NCBI GenBank assembly: GCA_017861495.1
Contig: JAGFXW010000122.1
Span: forward strand, 1-7,343
Direction: 5' to 3'
Source of the DNA: Bacillota bacterium
Lineage (GTDB): Bacteria > Bacillota_C > Negativicutes > CTSoil-072
Length of the DNA: 7,343 bases
Below the pieces are notes generated by a model. It worked only from the letters and a program-made list of their open reading frames with translations. It made no database searches and was not told the origin of the DNA. Made by a program: the position numbers and the translations under genes. The stretch's first letter is position 1. Each line of letters opens with the position of its first letter. This document shows, one piece after another, positions 1 through 5,821 of this stretch.

Positions 1-1
1 G

Positions 2-223
2 GCAGAGGGGCCGAACCATCCGGAAGTAAAAGCGATGATCGAAGATTTGCTGCGCCGGGGCCGGGAAAAGGGCATCATCATGGGTGTGATGGCCGGCAGC
101 ATTGAAGATATTCCCCGCTGCGCCTCGTTGGGTGCCAAGTTTGTCACTCTCGTTTCTTCGGGTTTGATTTCGGCGAAGTTTAAAGAAATGGTCAAAGTAG
201 GGCGAAGCGAAACCGCAAAATAA
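2..223 (+). CDS. HpcH/HpaI-family aldolase, 3' end (2-dehydro-3-deoxyglucarate aldolase-like, partial)
   Basis: Only the last 73 codons are present; the reading frame is open from base 2 and stops at TAA 221-223. The visible segment includes GPNHPEVKAMIEDL, then GIIMGVMAGSIEDIPRCASLGAKFV and a short charged tail. This matches the C-terminal part of HpcH/HpaI class II aldolases such as E. coli GarL (HPDVQKAI... GKPSGILA... GATFVAVGSDLG), which cleave 2-keto-3-deoxyglucarate into pyruvate and tartronate semialdehyde. The usual VGSD near the end is LVSS here, so substrate preference could differ from GarL. The catalytic His/Arg and metal ligands lie upstream, outside the window. The downstream gudP, gudD and garR-like genes fit a glucarate aldolase, but other members of the family (for example 4-hydroxy-2-oxovalerate or hydroxyheptanedioate aldolases) cannot be excluded. 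Confidence 0.75.
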   Translation, partial: AEGPNHPEVKAMIEDLLRRGREKGIIMGVMAGSIEDIPRCASLGAKFVTLVSSGLISAKFKEMVKVGRSETAK

Positions 224-245
224 TCTAAAATCGATGAAGGTTTAC

Positions 246-277
246 AAGGGCGCGTGCTGACACGTGCCCTTTGTGTT
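246..277 (+). terminator. Rho-independent terminator after the aldolase gene
   Basis: An 11-bp stem AAGGGCGCGTG (246-256) pairs with CACGTGCCCTT (261-271) around a CTGA tetraloop, with one G-T wobble. It is followed by a short T-rich run (TTTGTGTTG). The hairpin lies 23 bases after the stop codon. The T tract is interrupted by G, so termination may be incomplete. It separates the aldolase transcript from the next gene. Confidence 0.7.
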
Positions 278-330
278 GCCTGGTTCAAAACCAAATGGTT
301 GCGCCTCTTATGGGCGAGTGGATTGAAACG

Positions 331-339
331 TGTTATACT
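331..339 (+). promoter_or_regulatory. Possible sigma-A extended -10 element upstream of the larA-like gene
   Basis: TGTTATACT matches an extended -10 (TGn-TATACT), which can work without a good -35; none is obvious at 17 bp spacing. A second perfect -10 hexamer, TATAAT, lies at 351-356, also without a good -35. Either would give a leader of roughly 90-105 bases before the GTG at 450. This is motif inspection only. Confidence 0.35.
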
Positions 340-360
340 TGGATTAAAACTATAATTTGT

Positions 361-402
361 CTGCGCTATCTATAGGTAGCTATCGCTGGTACAAACGCAG
401 CC
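361..402 (+). promoter_or_regulatory. Structured leader with an overlapping weak -24/-12-like motif
   Basis: CTGCG (361-365) is complementary to CGCAG (396-400). Nested inside, GCTATC (365-370) pairs with GGTAGC (375-380) around a TATA loop with one wobble. The same stretch contains CTGGTACA-N4-CAGC (386-401), in which GG (388-389) and GC (400-401) have the exact 10-base spacing of a sigma-54 promoter, but the -12 side reads CAGC instead of TTGC. It could be an operator or leader fold for the larA-like operon, a weak sigma-54 promoter, or chance. No TGCATCAT copies occur in 224-449. Confidence 0.3.
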
Positions 403-449
403 AACGGGAAACTAGGTGTGCGATGTGACAAAGTGAGGAGGCGTTTTTT

Positions 450-1721
450 GTGAGTATCGTACAGGAACTGTTACAAGGCACGGTGTTGCCGCGAATGGTA
501 AAAATACGTCAAAAATTTACAACTACGGAAATCAGCGATGTAGAAGCGTTTCTGCGGCAAGAGTTTAAAAAGCCTGGTGTAGGTGATCGGATAAAAGCAG
601 GTATGAGCATTGCAGTTGCCGTAGGCAGCCGTGGGTTGAATCAACTTCCTACGCTTGTGCGGGTGACTGTGGAAGAGATCAAAGCGCGCGGCGGGAACCC
701 GTTCATCGTACCGGCAATGGGCAGCCATGGTGGTGCAACGGCTGAGGGGCAACAAGAATTGCTTGCGCATCTTGGTATTACCGAAGAAAGTGCGAATTGT
801 CCAATTCGGTCGTCAATGGAAGTGGTTGAATTAGGCAAATTGGAAAATGGTTTGGCTGTGCACATGGATAAAAATGCATACGAAGCGGATGGAATTGTAA
901 TAATTAACCGGATAAAACCACATACCGCCTATCGTGGTCCTTGTGAAAGCGGCCTTGCTAAAATGCTTACGATTGGGTTGGGCAAACAAAAAGGCGCGGC
1001 ATCCTGCCACGCTTACAGCTTCAAGCATATGGCCGAGTTTGTTTTTGAAATGGCAAAAATGAAAATTGAAAAATCAAAGGTCTTGTTTGGTATTGCCACT
1101 GTGGAAAATGCGTATGATAAAATTTCAACGTTGGTAGCCGCGCCGAGGGATCAGATCATGGAAATTGACCAGAAGCTGCTGTTGGAAGCGAAAGACAAAA
1201 TGCCGAAAATTATGTTCGATTCGATCGATGTGCTTGTGGTGGATCAGATTGGTAAAGAAATATCCGGCGATGGAATGGATCCGAATATTACCGGCCGTTT
1301 CCCCACTCCTTATGCCAGCGGCGGCGCAACGGTGAATAAATTAGTAATCAGGGATCTCACGGAAGAAACCCATGGAAATGCCAGCGGCATGGGTGTCGGC
1401 GATTATATTACGCGGAGGCTATTTAACAAAATTGATTTTAATTACGTCTATGCCAATTCTCTTACCAATACAATCACTGAACCGGCCAAAATCCCTATCA
1501 TTATGGAAACGGACCGGGATGCGCTTCTGGCTGCCGTTAAAACTTGCAATGCTCAAAATTTGACCTGGGTAAAAATGGTTCGCATCAAAGACACTCTGCA
1601 TCTGCAGGATTTGTATATTTCTGAAGCGTTATTGGATGAGGCGCGCAGAAATCCGAATATTGAGATTTGCGGCGAATTAGTGGAAATGCAGTTTGATGTT
1701 GAGGGGAACCTTCTTGGATAA
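450..1721 (+). CDS. LarA-like nickel-dependent hydroxyacid racemase/epimerase homologue (LarA_N/DUF2088 family)
   Basis: This 423 aa cytoplasmic protein starts at GTG 450, set by AGGAGG at 436-441 with 8-base spacing. It resembles the lactate racemase LarA superfamily, which uses a nickel-pincer nucleotide (NPN) cofactor to invert the C2 of 2-hydroxyacids by hydride transfer. The LarA landmarks can be placed: His93 in MGSHGG (compare LarA His108), His158 in RIKPHTAYRG (His174), Lys171 in GLAKM (the cofactor-anchoring Lys184), His187 in ASCHA (Ni ligand His200, with the same 16-residue spacing from the Lys), and Gln266-x-x-Lys269 in DQIGKE (Gln295/Lys298). Retention of all six suggests an active enzyme rather than a relic. 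The substrate is not readable. Family members act on lactate, malate, gluconate and other hydroxyacids, and the aldarate genes nearby point to a sugar-acid or glycerate substrate. The cofactor makers LarB, LarC and LarE are not in this window. No terminator follows, so it probably forms an operon with the next two genes. Confidence 0.8.
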   Translation: MSIVQELLQGTVLPRMVKIRQKFTTTEISDVEAFLRQEFKKPGVGDRIKAGMSIAVAVGSRGLNQLPTLVRVTVEEIKARGGNPFIVPAMGSHGGATAEGQQELLAHLGITEESANCPIRSSMEVVELGKLENGLAVHMDKNAYEADGIVIINRIKPHTAYRGPCESGLAKMLTIGLGKQKGAASCHAYSFKHMAEFVFEMAKMKIEKSKVLFGIATVENAYDKISTLVAAPRDQIMEIDQKLLLEAKDKMPKIMFDSIDVLVVDQIGKEISGDGMDPNITGRFPTPYASGGATVNKLVIRDLTEETHGNASGMGVGDYITRRLFNKIDFNYVYANSLTNTITEPAKIPIIMETDRDALLAAVKTCNAQNLTWVKMVRIKDTLHLQDLYISEALLDEARRNPNIEICGELVEMQFDVEGNLLG

Positions 1722-1815
1722 CGGAAAAAATAATGATTGGAAAGTTTGAGCTGAAGTGAGGAAAGGATATTTCTGCAATGATGATTTGGAGATGCTCTAA
1801 GGAGGTAGTCATTGA

Positions 1816-2082
1816 TTGATGCCAATAAATAAGGTGGCCATTTTTCTTATGGCTATTGGTTTGGAAAAAGGCCAAAATGTTATAGCGTTGATGGATACTA
1901 GTGAAATTAAAGCGGTAGTTTCTGAGATCCGGGGCCTGAAGTCAATAACCCCGGAAATACAGGAAAAAGTATGGTCTGAGTTTACACAGCTGGGTTACGA
2001 AGAGGAAATGAAACCTCCCGAAATATTGACGATTATGCGGTTCTTATTTAATGGCAGTAAGATTACAGAGAAATACAAATAG
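1816..2082 (+). CDS. Small stand-alone FliG N-terminal-domain-like protein
   Basis: This is an 87-88 aa soluble protein. SD sequence AAGGAGGT (1799-1806) supports TTG at 1816 (about 10 bases from GGAGG) or ATG at 1819 (13 bases); the protein is the same apart from one Met. Residues about 5-60 (NKVAIFLMAIGLEKGQNVIA, then SEIKAVVSEIRGLKSITPE and VWSEF) follow the pattern of the FliG N-terminal domain. The E. coli equivalents are DKSVILLMTIGEDRAAEVF, VQTLSTAMANVTQIS and LAEF. In FliG this helical domain binds FliF of the flagellar basal body. Here there is no FliG middle or C-terminal domain and no flagellar gene nearby. It lies 94 bases after the larA-like gene and 53-71 bases before the regulator with no clear terminator, so co-transcription is likely. 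It may be an adaptor or accessory protein for one of its neighbours; its function is unknown. The match is by eye and the domain is short. Confidence 0.65.
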   Translation: MMPINKVAIFLMAIGLEKGQNVIALMDTSEIKAVVSEIRGLKSITPEIQEKVWSEFTQLGYEEEMKPPEILTIMRFLFNGSKITEKYK

Positions 2083-2153
2083 CGCTGTGGGGCGAAAATT
2101 GTTTGAAGCCCCTGCCGGGTGATGAAAAATAGGAAATGGTTGGGTGCTGTACT

Positions 2154-4079
2154 ATGAAAACAATTCTGTATATCGCTCCTTCCAACGTAATGATGGATAT
2201 TGGAAAACGTATCATATCTGAACTGGGTTTGGATGATCAAGTGGACTGCAGTATGGGCTGGTTGCACGAAGGAATTGATATTGCCCGTAAGGCGGAAGTC
2301 AGTGGAGTCGATGTAATTGTAGCCCGCGGCGGAACGGCCGAATACATTTCCCGGGCGGAGATCCAGATACCTGTTGTCGAAATCCCTATTTCGGTACAGG
2401 ACTTGGCCGAGGTCTTATTACAGGCAAAAAAACTTACCGTAAAGGAGACTCCGAAAATCGGTGTAGTTGCTTTTCGGAATATGATTGGAAATATTGAGAC
2501 TTTCGCAAAAGTCATGAATATTCATCTGCAACTTTTCCTGATAAACCCGGGGGATAATATGGAAGCGGCAGTGGAGGCGGCAATTCTGTCGGGCGCCGAT
2601 GTTATTATCGGAGGGATAAGAACCGTAGAATTGGCCGCGAAACGAGGCAAACATACCCTGTTATTGACATCGGGGGAAGATTCTTTTCGCAACGCTTTTC
2701 TCCAGGCCATGAAGGTTTCCTACGCGCGAACTCTGGAAAAAGAGCGTATGGAAAAATTCCGGATCCTTGTCGATTATTCGATCCAGGGTATTATCAACAT
2801 CGAAAGCAATGGATTGATTTCTGTTTTCAATTCCGCTGCGGAACGTCTGCTGGGTTTGAAAAATCACGAGGTTGTCGGGCGTAGTGTGTATTCGGTGTTG
2901 TCTGATTTAGGGTTGCCGGCCGAATTGAATAAGGTAAAACCTGCTTTCGGGGAGTTAATCAATATCAATCAACAGAAATTCCTGGTCAATGTTGTGCCGA
3001 TTGATGTCAACGGCAAAGTCAGCGGCGTTATGGTTACAGTTGAAGATATCGGTAAAATTATCAAGCAGGAAGCTGCTATACGCAGTGAATTGTACAGCAA
3101 AGGCTTGACTGCCCAGTATAGTTTTGACGACATCAAAGGAGTATCGCCCGAAATCACCGAGGTGAAACGGGTTGCTCTGCAATATGCCGGGACGGATGCG
3201 ACAGTGTTGATTACAGGGGCTTCGGGTACAGGAAAGGAGTTGTTTGCGCAGAGTATTCACCGTTCCAGCCATAGGTCAAACGGGCCATTTGTTGCCGTAA
3301 ACTGTGGAGCGATTACGCCGAGCCTGCTGGAAAGTGAATTGTTCGGCTACGCTGAGGGTGCCTTCACGGGGGCGACGAAAAAAGGCAAACCGGGTTATTT
3401 TGAACTGGCTCATGGAGGAAGTATTTTCTTGGATGAAATCGGCGAAATGGACAAAAATGCGCAAACGAGATTACTCAGGGTCATTCAAGAACGGCGTATT
3501 ATGCGATTGGGCGGTGACAAATATTTGCCGGTCGATGTCCGGATTATTGCTGCAACCAATCAAAGCCTGGCGCAATTGAGGCAGGAAGGGAAGTTCCGGG
3601 AAGACCTGTTTTATCGCATCAATGTGTTGACGCTCGATTTGCCGGCCATTAAAGATCGGCCGGGGGATGCAATTGTAATCGCTGAGGATTTTTTGACGAT
3701 ATACAACCAACGGTACGATAAAACAATTCACCTGAGTGAACAAGCGAAAGCCTTTATTAATAACTATGACTGGCCCGGCAACGTCCGGCAGCTGAGAAAT
3801 TATATCGAAAAACTTGTTGTAACAGCGAAGGATAATTACAGTTGTGAGGACCTGAAACCTTCACTCATAGAGCCTATCGGCAAAGAAAAAGTCCTGACAG
3901 GACCAATGGGTTCTGAAGTTTCGTCCGAGCAGTCCAGGATCATTAGGGCGCTGAAAGAAACAGGATATAACCAGAAGGAAGCCGCCAAACGATTAGGTAT
4001 GGACCGCAGCACCCTATACCGAAAACTTCGCGCTTTTAACATCCAGGTAAAAAAAGGAATACCGCACATGATGCAATAA
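2154..4079 (+). CDS. PrpR-type sigma-54-dependent transcriptional activator (PrpR_N-PAS-AAA+-Fis HTH)
   Basis: This is a 641 aa enhancer-binding protein. ATG 2154 is preferred because it opens directly into the PrpR_N strand (MKTILYIAPSN) and has a weak GGGTG 7 bases upstream; ATG 2136 would add six residues but has no usable SD. Domains (numbering from 2154): PrpR_N effector domain about 1-195; PAS domain about 200-300 (ILVDYSIQGIINIESNGLI); sigma-54 AAA+ domain about 325-560. The AAA+ core has Walker A GASGTGKE (355-362), the sigma-54 contact loop GAFTGA (402-407), Walker B IFLDEI (424-429), the arginine-finger segment FREDLFYRIN (481-490) and WPGNVRQL (540-547). A Fis-type HTH lies at about 596-630 (NQKEAAKRLGMDRSTLYRKL). 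All activation motifs are intact. There is no receiver domain, so it should respond to a small molecule, as PrpR does to 2-methylcitrate. Its position just before a -24/-12 promoter with dyads makes gudP-gudD-garR the likely target. The last codons overlap the first dyad. Confidence 0.93.
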   Translation: MKTILYIAPSNVMMDIGKRIISELGLDDQVDCSMGWLHEGIDIARKAEVSGVDVIVARGGTAEYISRAEIQIPVVEIPISVQDLAEVLLQAKKLTVKETPKIGVVAFRNMIGNIETFAKVMNIHLQLFLINPGDNMEAAVEAAILSGADVIIGGIRTVELAAKRGKHTLLLTSGEDSFRNAFLQAMKVSYARTLEKERMEKFRILVDYSIQGIINIESNGLISVFNSAAERLLGLKNHEVVGRSVYSVLSDLGLPAELNKVKPAFGELININQQKFLVNVVPIDVNGKVSGVMVTVEDIGKIIKQEAAIRSELYSKGLTAQYSFDDIKGVSPEITEVKRVALQYAGTDATVLITGASGTGKELFAQSIHRSSHRSNGPFVAVNCGAITPSLLESELFGYAEGAFTGATKKGKPGYFELAHGGSIFLDEIGEMDKNAQTRLLRVIQERRIMRLGGDKYLPVDVRIIAATNQSLAQLRQEGKFREDLFYRINVLTLDLPAIKDRPGDAIVIAEDFLTIYNQRYDKTIHLSEQAKAFINNYDWPGNVRQLRNYIEKLVVTAKDNYSCEDLKPSLIEPIGKEKVLTGPMGSEVSSEQSRIIRALKETGYNQKEAAKRLGMDRSTLYRKLRAFNIQVKKGIPHMMQ

Positions 4080-4091
4080 ATGCATCATGTG
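4065..4091 (+). promoter_or_regulatory. Upstream activator dyad 1 (ATGATGCA-N5-TGCATCAT)
   Basis: This is a perfect inverted repeat with 11-bp arms, CACATGATGCA (4065-4075) and TGCATCATGTG (4081-4091), around an ATAAA spacer. It overlaps the last codons and the stop of the regulator gene. The centre (4078) is about 175 bp upstream of the predicted sigma-54 start near 4253, a normal enhancer distance. It shares the TGCATCAT half-site with dyad 2 and with the single copy at 4293-4300. It is inferred to be a binding site for the adjacent PrpR-type regulator. Confidence 0.7.
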
Positions 4092-4097
4092 TTTCGG

Positions 4098-4130
4098 ACC
4101 TGCATCATATGATGCAGGTTTTTTGTTTTT
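4098..4130 (+). terminator. Perfect 22-bp palindrome (activator dyad 2) followed by a T tract: terminator of the regulator gene and probable operator
   Basis: Bases 4098-4119 form a perfect palindrome made of TGCATCAT (4101-4108) directly abutting ATGATGCA (4109-4116), flanked by ACC/GGT. As RNA it folds into a 9-bp stem with an ATAT loop and runs into TTTTTT-G-TTTTTT (4119-4131), which is a good intrinsic terminator 18 bases after the regulator stop. As DNA it carries the same half-sites as dyad 1, in the opposite arrangement, centred about 30 bp (near three helical turns) away and about 145 bp upstream of the predicted start. It probably has both roles. Confidence 0.7.
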
Positions 4131-4225
4131 TATGCTACCCAGACACATCGGGTCGTTGCTGGTTTTAAGCCGCAAAGAGAAGAAAAACAGCGCAGCAAGG
4201 TAGTTCTTTAGTGCGATTTTGAGAG

Positions 4226-4242
4226 TTGGCATGTTAATTGCA
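4226..4242 (+). promoter_or_regulatory. Sigma-54 (-24/-12) promoter of the gudP-gudD operon
   Basis: TTGGCATG (4226-4233), N4 (TTAA), TTGCA (4238-4242) matches the sigma-54 consensus TTGGCAYR-N4-TTGCW at every defined base, with GG (4228-4229) and GC (4240-4241) separated by the required 10 bases. The start site is predicted near 4253, giving an untranslated leader of about 135 bases before gudP. A sigma-54 activator gene lies immediately upstream and paired dyads sit at enhancer distance, which strongly supports the call. Confidence 0.85.
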
Positions 4243-4292
4243 ATTATAAAATGGCAAACGTTTTAATAAGCTTTTGGTTTGTGAAAAACTGT

Positions 4293-4300
4293 ATGATGCA
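4293..4300 (+). promoter_or_regulatory. Fifth ATGATGCA half-site, in the gudP leader
   Basis: A single ATGATGCA, identical to the half-sites in the two upstream dyads, lies about 40 bases downstream of the predicted sigma-54 start. It has no inverted partner close by. It may be an auxiliary or inhibitory site for the same regulator, or a coincidence (see findings). Confidence 0.35.
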
Positions 4301-4387
4301 AAGAAAACGAGGTGAACATGGTTGTTGTAAAAAGTCGGAATTATACGGTGTGTTTTGCGAATCAAACATTACGAGGAGATGAGTATT

Positions 4388-5758
4388 TTGAGTGCTGCTA
4401 TCACAAAGGGAGAAAAAGCCTCTCGTGTCCGTTGGTTTATGGTTCTTGTTCTTTTTATTCTTACTACCGTCAACTATGCTGACCGGGCGACGCTATCGTT
4501 GGCGGGTCCGGTTGCTTCCAAAGCGCTGGGCTTGAGTTCCGTGCAAATGGGGTTTATCTTTTCGGCTTTTGCCTGGGCGTATGTAGCAGGTCAGATACCG
4601 GGCGGTTGGTTACTGGATCGCTTCGGCACAAAAAAGGTTTACTTTTTTAGTCTGTTTTTCTGGTCTTTGTTCACCTTGATGCAAGGTTATGTCGGCCTTT
4701 TGGGTGCTGGACTGGCAGCTACCGGCCTTTTTGTCCTACGGTTTTTGGTAGGCCTCTCCGAATCACCGTCATTCCCGGGGAACAGTCGGATTGTGGCAGC
4801 TTGGTTTCCCACGAAAGAGCGGGGAACGGCAGCGGCGATTTTCAACTCCGCGCAATATTTTGCTACGGTACTGTTTGCCCCTATTATGGGCTGGATTGTT
4901 CATTCATGGGGATGGCAGTATGTTTTCACAGTCATGGGAACTCTTGGCATCATTCTGGCTTTTGTCTGGTTGAAAGTTATGTACGGACCGAAAGAACACC
5001 CTTGGGTAAATCAAGCTGAGCTTGATTATATCGAGAAAGGCGGAGCTCTGGTCAGCTCGGAACGTTCGAATAAGAAAGACGATAACAGCAACGCTCTTCC
5101 AACCTGGTGGTGCATTAAGCAGTTGTTGGGAAGCCGGATGCTGCTGGGCGTGTATTTTGGACAATATTGCATCACAACGCTGACCTATTTCTTTATTACC
5201 TGGTTTCCGGTTTACTTGGTGCAGGCCCGCGGCATGTCGATCTTAAAGGCTGGTTTTGTGGCCGTTTTGCCGGCATTATGCGGATTTGTCGGCGGTGTTC
5301 TGGGCGGTATTTTTTCCGACTATCTTTTGCGCAAGGGCTATTCGTTGTCGGTAGCTCGTAAGACCCCGATTGTTCTGGGGATGCTTTTGTCCACGGCAAT
5401 GATTGTCTGCAATTACACCAATGTTGAGTGGGTCGTTGTCGCTATCATGGCGATGGCTTTCTTCGGCAAGGGAGTAGGTGCGCTGGGGTGGGCCGTAGTA
5501 TCTGATACTTCGCCAAAAGAAATTGGCGGCCTAAGCGGTGGTTTATTCAATACATTCGGCAACGTGGCTGGAATTACCACTCCGATTATCATTGGCTACA
5601 TTATCCAAGGAACAGGTTCCTTTAATGGCGCATTGGTGTTTGTCGGGCTAAATGCCCTGGGTGCTATCCTCAGTTATTTGTTGATCGTTGGAGACATCAA
5701 ACGGATGGAATTGAAATTACCCGGCAGCGCCGGTCAAACACAGGAAAAAATTGTTTAA
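4388..5758 (+). CDS. gudP: Glucarate/galactarate transporter, MFS (anion:cation symporter family)
   Basis: This 456 aa inner-membrane protein has about 12 hydrophobic segments. TTG 4388 is chosen because GAGGAG (4373-4378) lies 9 bases upstream. ATG 4379 touches that SD, and TTG 4355 would add 11 residues (RIKHYEEM...) with no SD. Hallmarks (numbering from 4388): NYADRATLSLAG (from 29) in the first membrane segment, GGWLLDRFGTKK (72-83) in the MFS loop 2-3, and ESPSFPGNSRIVAAWFPTKE (125-144). C-terminal stretches GQYCITTLTYFFITWFPVYL and GLSGGLFNTFGN are close to E. coli GudP over the whole length. Members import D-glucarate, galactarate or galactonate with protons; the resemblance and the following gudD point to D-glucarate and/or galactarate. 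It is the first gene after the sigma-54 promoter, and gudD follows after 63 bases with no terminator between. Confidence 0.93.
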   Translation: MSAAITKGEKASRVRWFMVLVLFILTTVNYADRATLSLAGPVASKALGLSSVQMGFIFSAFAWAYVAGQIPGGWLLDRFGTKKVYFFSLFFWSLFTLMQGYVGLLGAGLAATGLFVLRFLVGLSESPSFPGNSRIVAAWFPTKERGTAAAIFNSAQYFATVLFAPIMGWIVHSWGWQYVFTVMGTLGIILAFVWLKVMYGPKEHPWVNQAELDYIEKGGALVSSERSNKKDDNSNALPTWWCIKQLLGSRMLLGVYFGQYCITTLTYFFITWFPVYLVQARGMSILKAGFVAVLPALCGFVGGVLGGIFSDYLLRKGYSLSVARKTPIVLGMLLSTAMIVCNYTNVEWVVVAIMAMAFFGKGVGALGWAVVSDTSPKEIGGLSGGLFNTFGNVAGITTPIIIGYIIQGTGSFNGALVFVGLNALGAILSYLLIVGDIKRMELKLPGSAGQTQEKIV

Positions 5759-5821
5759 TAAGTAATGCAGGATCATTTGTTATAAATACGGATAGCTTTT
5801 TATAAAATAGGAGGAGTTTTT

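Noticed and set aside
281..293. Short palindrome TGGTT-CAA-AACCA near the first terminator
   Set aside because: The arms are only 5 bp, there is no second copy, and it is not linked to a clear promoter, so it may well be chance.
386..425. Slight similarity of ACGCAGCCAACGGG to the core of c-di-GMP-I riboswitches
   Set aside because: The conserved AAAGCC and the second helix with its receptor are missing, and the local pairing differs.
3216..3239. Walker A of the regulator reads GASGTGKE rather than the common GESGTGKE
   Set aside because: The second position varies across sigma-54 activators, and the essential GTGK[ED] and GAFTGA are intact, so no loss of function is implied.
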